Source: a virus
Strand: one strand, 5' to 3'
DNA: 45,229 nt
IMG/VR virus record: IMGVR_UViG_3300025308_000007
Coordinates: 1-45,229 of that record
In this document: one piece after another, positions 44,279 through 45,229 of the stretch
Layout of the letters: each line of letters begins with the position of its first letter
Numbering within the stretch: position 1 is the first letter of the stretch
Notes under the pieces: model-generated
Seen by the model: only the letters and a program-made list of their open reading frames with translations
The model's database searches: none
Told to the model about the DNA's origin: nothing
Program-made: the position numbers and the translations under genes

Positions 44279-44794
44279 TCACCCCTCACGTCTCGTCCGT
44301 CCCGCCGCCGCCAGCCGCTTGATGTGCCGGTGGCTCAGCGATTCGCCCAGGTCGGCCTTGACCATCTGGTGAATCTCGCTGGGCCGGATGCCCGACTGCA
44401 CCAGCGTAGCGATGTAGCGGTTGCGCTGGTACCGCTCGAATGCGCGGAAGGGCCGCAGGCGCAGCTCGATCTGCCCGTCGTCATTGCGCAGCGCCGGATC
44501 CGCCGACAGCAGCCGCCACATGGCCACGAACTGGTCGTAGCCCAGCAGTTGCGCCACCGACAGCCACGTGGCCGACAGGCCGATTTCGGCGAGTTCGCGC
44601 AGGCGAAGGTCCTGGCGAACTCCTGACGGAGTGCATCCGTTCAGGTACCCACCTCCCCCCCCGGGGGCGGCCGATCGACGGCGCCGACCCCCCACCCGGG
44701 GGGGTGATGGTGGGGGTGCAGGGGGCCGCGGGTGCTCAGGCCACAGGTCCAGGGTGAGGGCTGCAGCCATCTCACTGCGCACTTCAGTGGCCAT
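44279..44794 (-). CDS. Putative Mor-like DNA-binding protein
   Basis: 171 aa from ATG 44794. The N-terminal 55 residues are a Pro/Gly/Arg-rich linker encoded by long C and G runs (44648-44745). The rest (LRELAEIGLSATWLSVAQLL, then AFERYQRNRYIATLVQSGIR, and SEIHQMVKADLGESLSHRHI) resembles Mor/C-type phage transcription activators and related helix-turn-helix proteins. If correct, it could activate late genes. Assignment is by pattern and is tentative. Confidence 0.55.
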   Translation of the reverse strand: MATEVRSEMAAALTLDLWPEHPRPPAPPPSPPRVGGRRRRSAAPGGGGGYLNGCTPSGVRQDLRLRELAEIGLSATWLSVAQLLGYDQFVAMWRLLSADPALRNDDGQIELRLRPFRAFERYQRNRYIATLVQSGIRPSEIHQMVKADLGESLSHRHIKRLAAAGRTRREG

Positions 44795-44945
44795 GGGCTG
44801 ATGCCTCCCCAGGTGAGCCAGGCCGCATCACTGCGCTTTCCAACGGCATGCGCAGTGGGGTAGCCCCGCCCTGTTTGTGTTGCTCAAACGAGTTAGCCCG
44901 GGTTGTAACAGAGTTGCAGGCCCGTCCGGAATCGTCTCGCGCCAT
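44784..44945 (-). CDS. Possible small protein following int
   Basis: 53 aa from ATG 44945 (MARDDSGRACNSVTT), with AAGGA about 7 nt upstream. Polar, no motif. It overlaps the start of the Mor-like gene by 11 bases and lies 95 bases after the integrase stop. Excisionases are often small proteins beside int, but this one does not show the expected winged-helix pattern. Confidence 0.35.
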   Translation of the reverse strand: MARDDSGRACNSVTTRANSFEQHKQGGATPLRMPLESAVMRPGSPGEASAHGH

Positions 44946-45040
44946 CGATGTTTCCTTGTTCCTAAGCAGCGGCCGCAGGCGCCACACCGTGAGTTGTGTG
45001 GCTGGAACGGGCGTGGATGCGTGCATGACTGGGCCTCGCC

Positions 45041-45229
45041 TCAAAGGCGCTTCAGCAGTTCACTGACGGGAGACTTCATCTTGGCCAGCGGCCCGCTCTT
45101 GTCCATCACCCGGGTGCGACGGCGCATGCTCATGGCCGTGTAGATCGCGGTGCTCTTGGGGTCACTGTGCCCCAGCAGGTCCTGACGGGTGATCAGGTCG
45201 ACGTCGTCCTCGGCCAGCTCCACGCCGAA
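45041..45229 (-). CDS. int: Integrase C-terminal part (joins 1-955 through the circle)
   Basis: Encodes the end of the tyrosine integrase, including H297 of LLGHSDPKST, the nucleophile Y306 and the terminal KSPVSELLKRL-stop at 45041. Bases 45103-45229 duplicate 1-127, so the complete gene is 45041-45102 followed by 1-955 on the minus strand. Confidence 0.95.
   Translation of the reverse strand, partial: FGVELAEDDVDLITRQDLLGHSDPKSTAIYTAMSMRRRTRVMDKSGPLAKMKSPVSELLKRL
45103..45229. repeat. Terminal direct repeat, right copy (circle overlap)
   Basis: Identical to bases 1-127; see the left copy. One of the two should be removed when the genome is closed into a 45,102-bp circle. Confidence 0.95.

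Noticed and set aside
1-45229. tRNA or rRNA genes
   Set aside because: I looked for cloverleaf-like arms with the conserved T-loop GTTCRA motif and found no convincing case; a program such as tRNAscan-SE would be decisive.

Overview
The window is the complete genome of a temperate tailed phage, or an excised circular prophage. The first 127 bases (1-127) recur exactly as the last 127 (45103-45229). Joining them gives a circle of 45,102 bp and restores an intact 338-aa integrase that is otherwise cut by the window edges. GC content is high except for an AT-richer stretch upstream of the integrase. The gene set indicates a siphovirus of a Gram-negative host, with a lambda-style G/GT tail chaperone frameshift, a tape measure, a tip protein and a lipoprotein. 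Codon bias and general protein resemblance suggest Burkholderiales, but this is inference only.

Almost all genes lie on the minus strand, so the map reads from high to low coordinates. (1) 22351-20803: immunity/switch region. Two divergent ribbon-helix-helix (Arc/Mnt-like) genes face each other across a palindromic operator, and a BRO-N antirepressor-like gene lies downstream of the minus-strand one, which is the layout of P22 immI. (2) 20738-13945: CII-like regulator, a minimal tyrosine recombinase, small regulators, a TOPRIM primase-helicase and a P22_AR_N antirepressor-like protein. (3) 13926-1674: a structured leader followed by a tightly overlapped train of small genes (HNH-like nucleases, two Lar-like zinc ribbons, an ASCH protein) leading into the packaging genes (HNH, putative small terminase, TerL, portal, head morphogenesis protein). 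(4) 1673-956: a noncoding region with hairpins and about ten copies of a CCGTGGAT-type element, then the integrase across the circle junction. (5) 44945-43749: a Mor-like DNA-binding protein and a plus-strand secreted moron-like protein. (6) 43717-36236: a second structured leader, a small protein, a large serine recombinase, a NodB-deacetylase tail-fibre-like protein, a lytic enzyme, and a protease-scaffold-capsid fusion. (7) 36150-22495: head-tail connectors, a holin-like protein, tail tube, G/GT, tape measure, tail tip genes and a small lipoprotein.

The most interesting signal is a pair of noncoding leaders at 13652-13926 and 43451-43717. Both share one architecture: a sigma70-type promoter with an 18-bp spacer, an identical 22-nt 5' hairpin block, a sense copy of a short motif, an intrinsic terminator, antisense segments b and a, and complementary targets a' and b' next to or over the Shine-Dalgarno sequence. 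This is the architecture of the P1/P7 C4 and P4 CI antisense immunity RNAs. The complementary a/b sequences differ between the two copies, so the phage appears to carry two RNA immunity switches of different specificity. One heads the accessory/packaging arm and the other heads the recombinase/fibre/lysis/capsid arm. Together with the immI-like module, this suggests an RNA- and antirepressor-based immunity system; no CI-type repressor was recognised.
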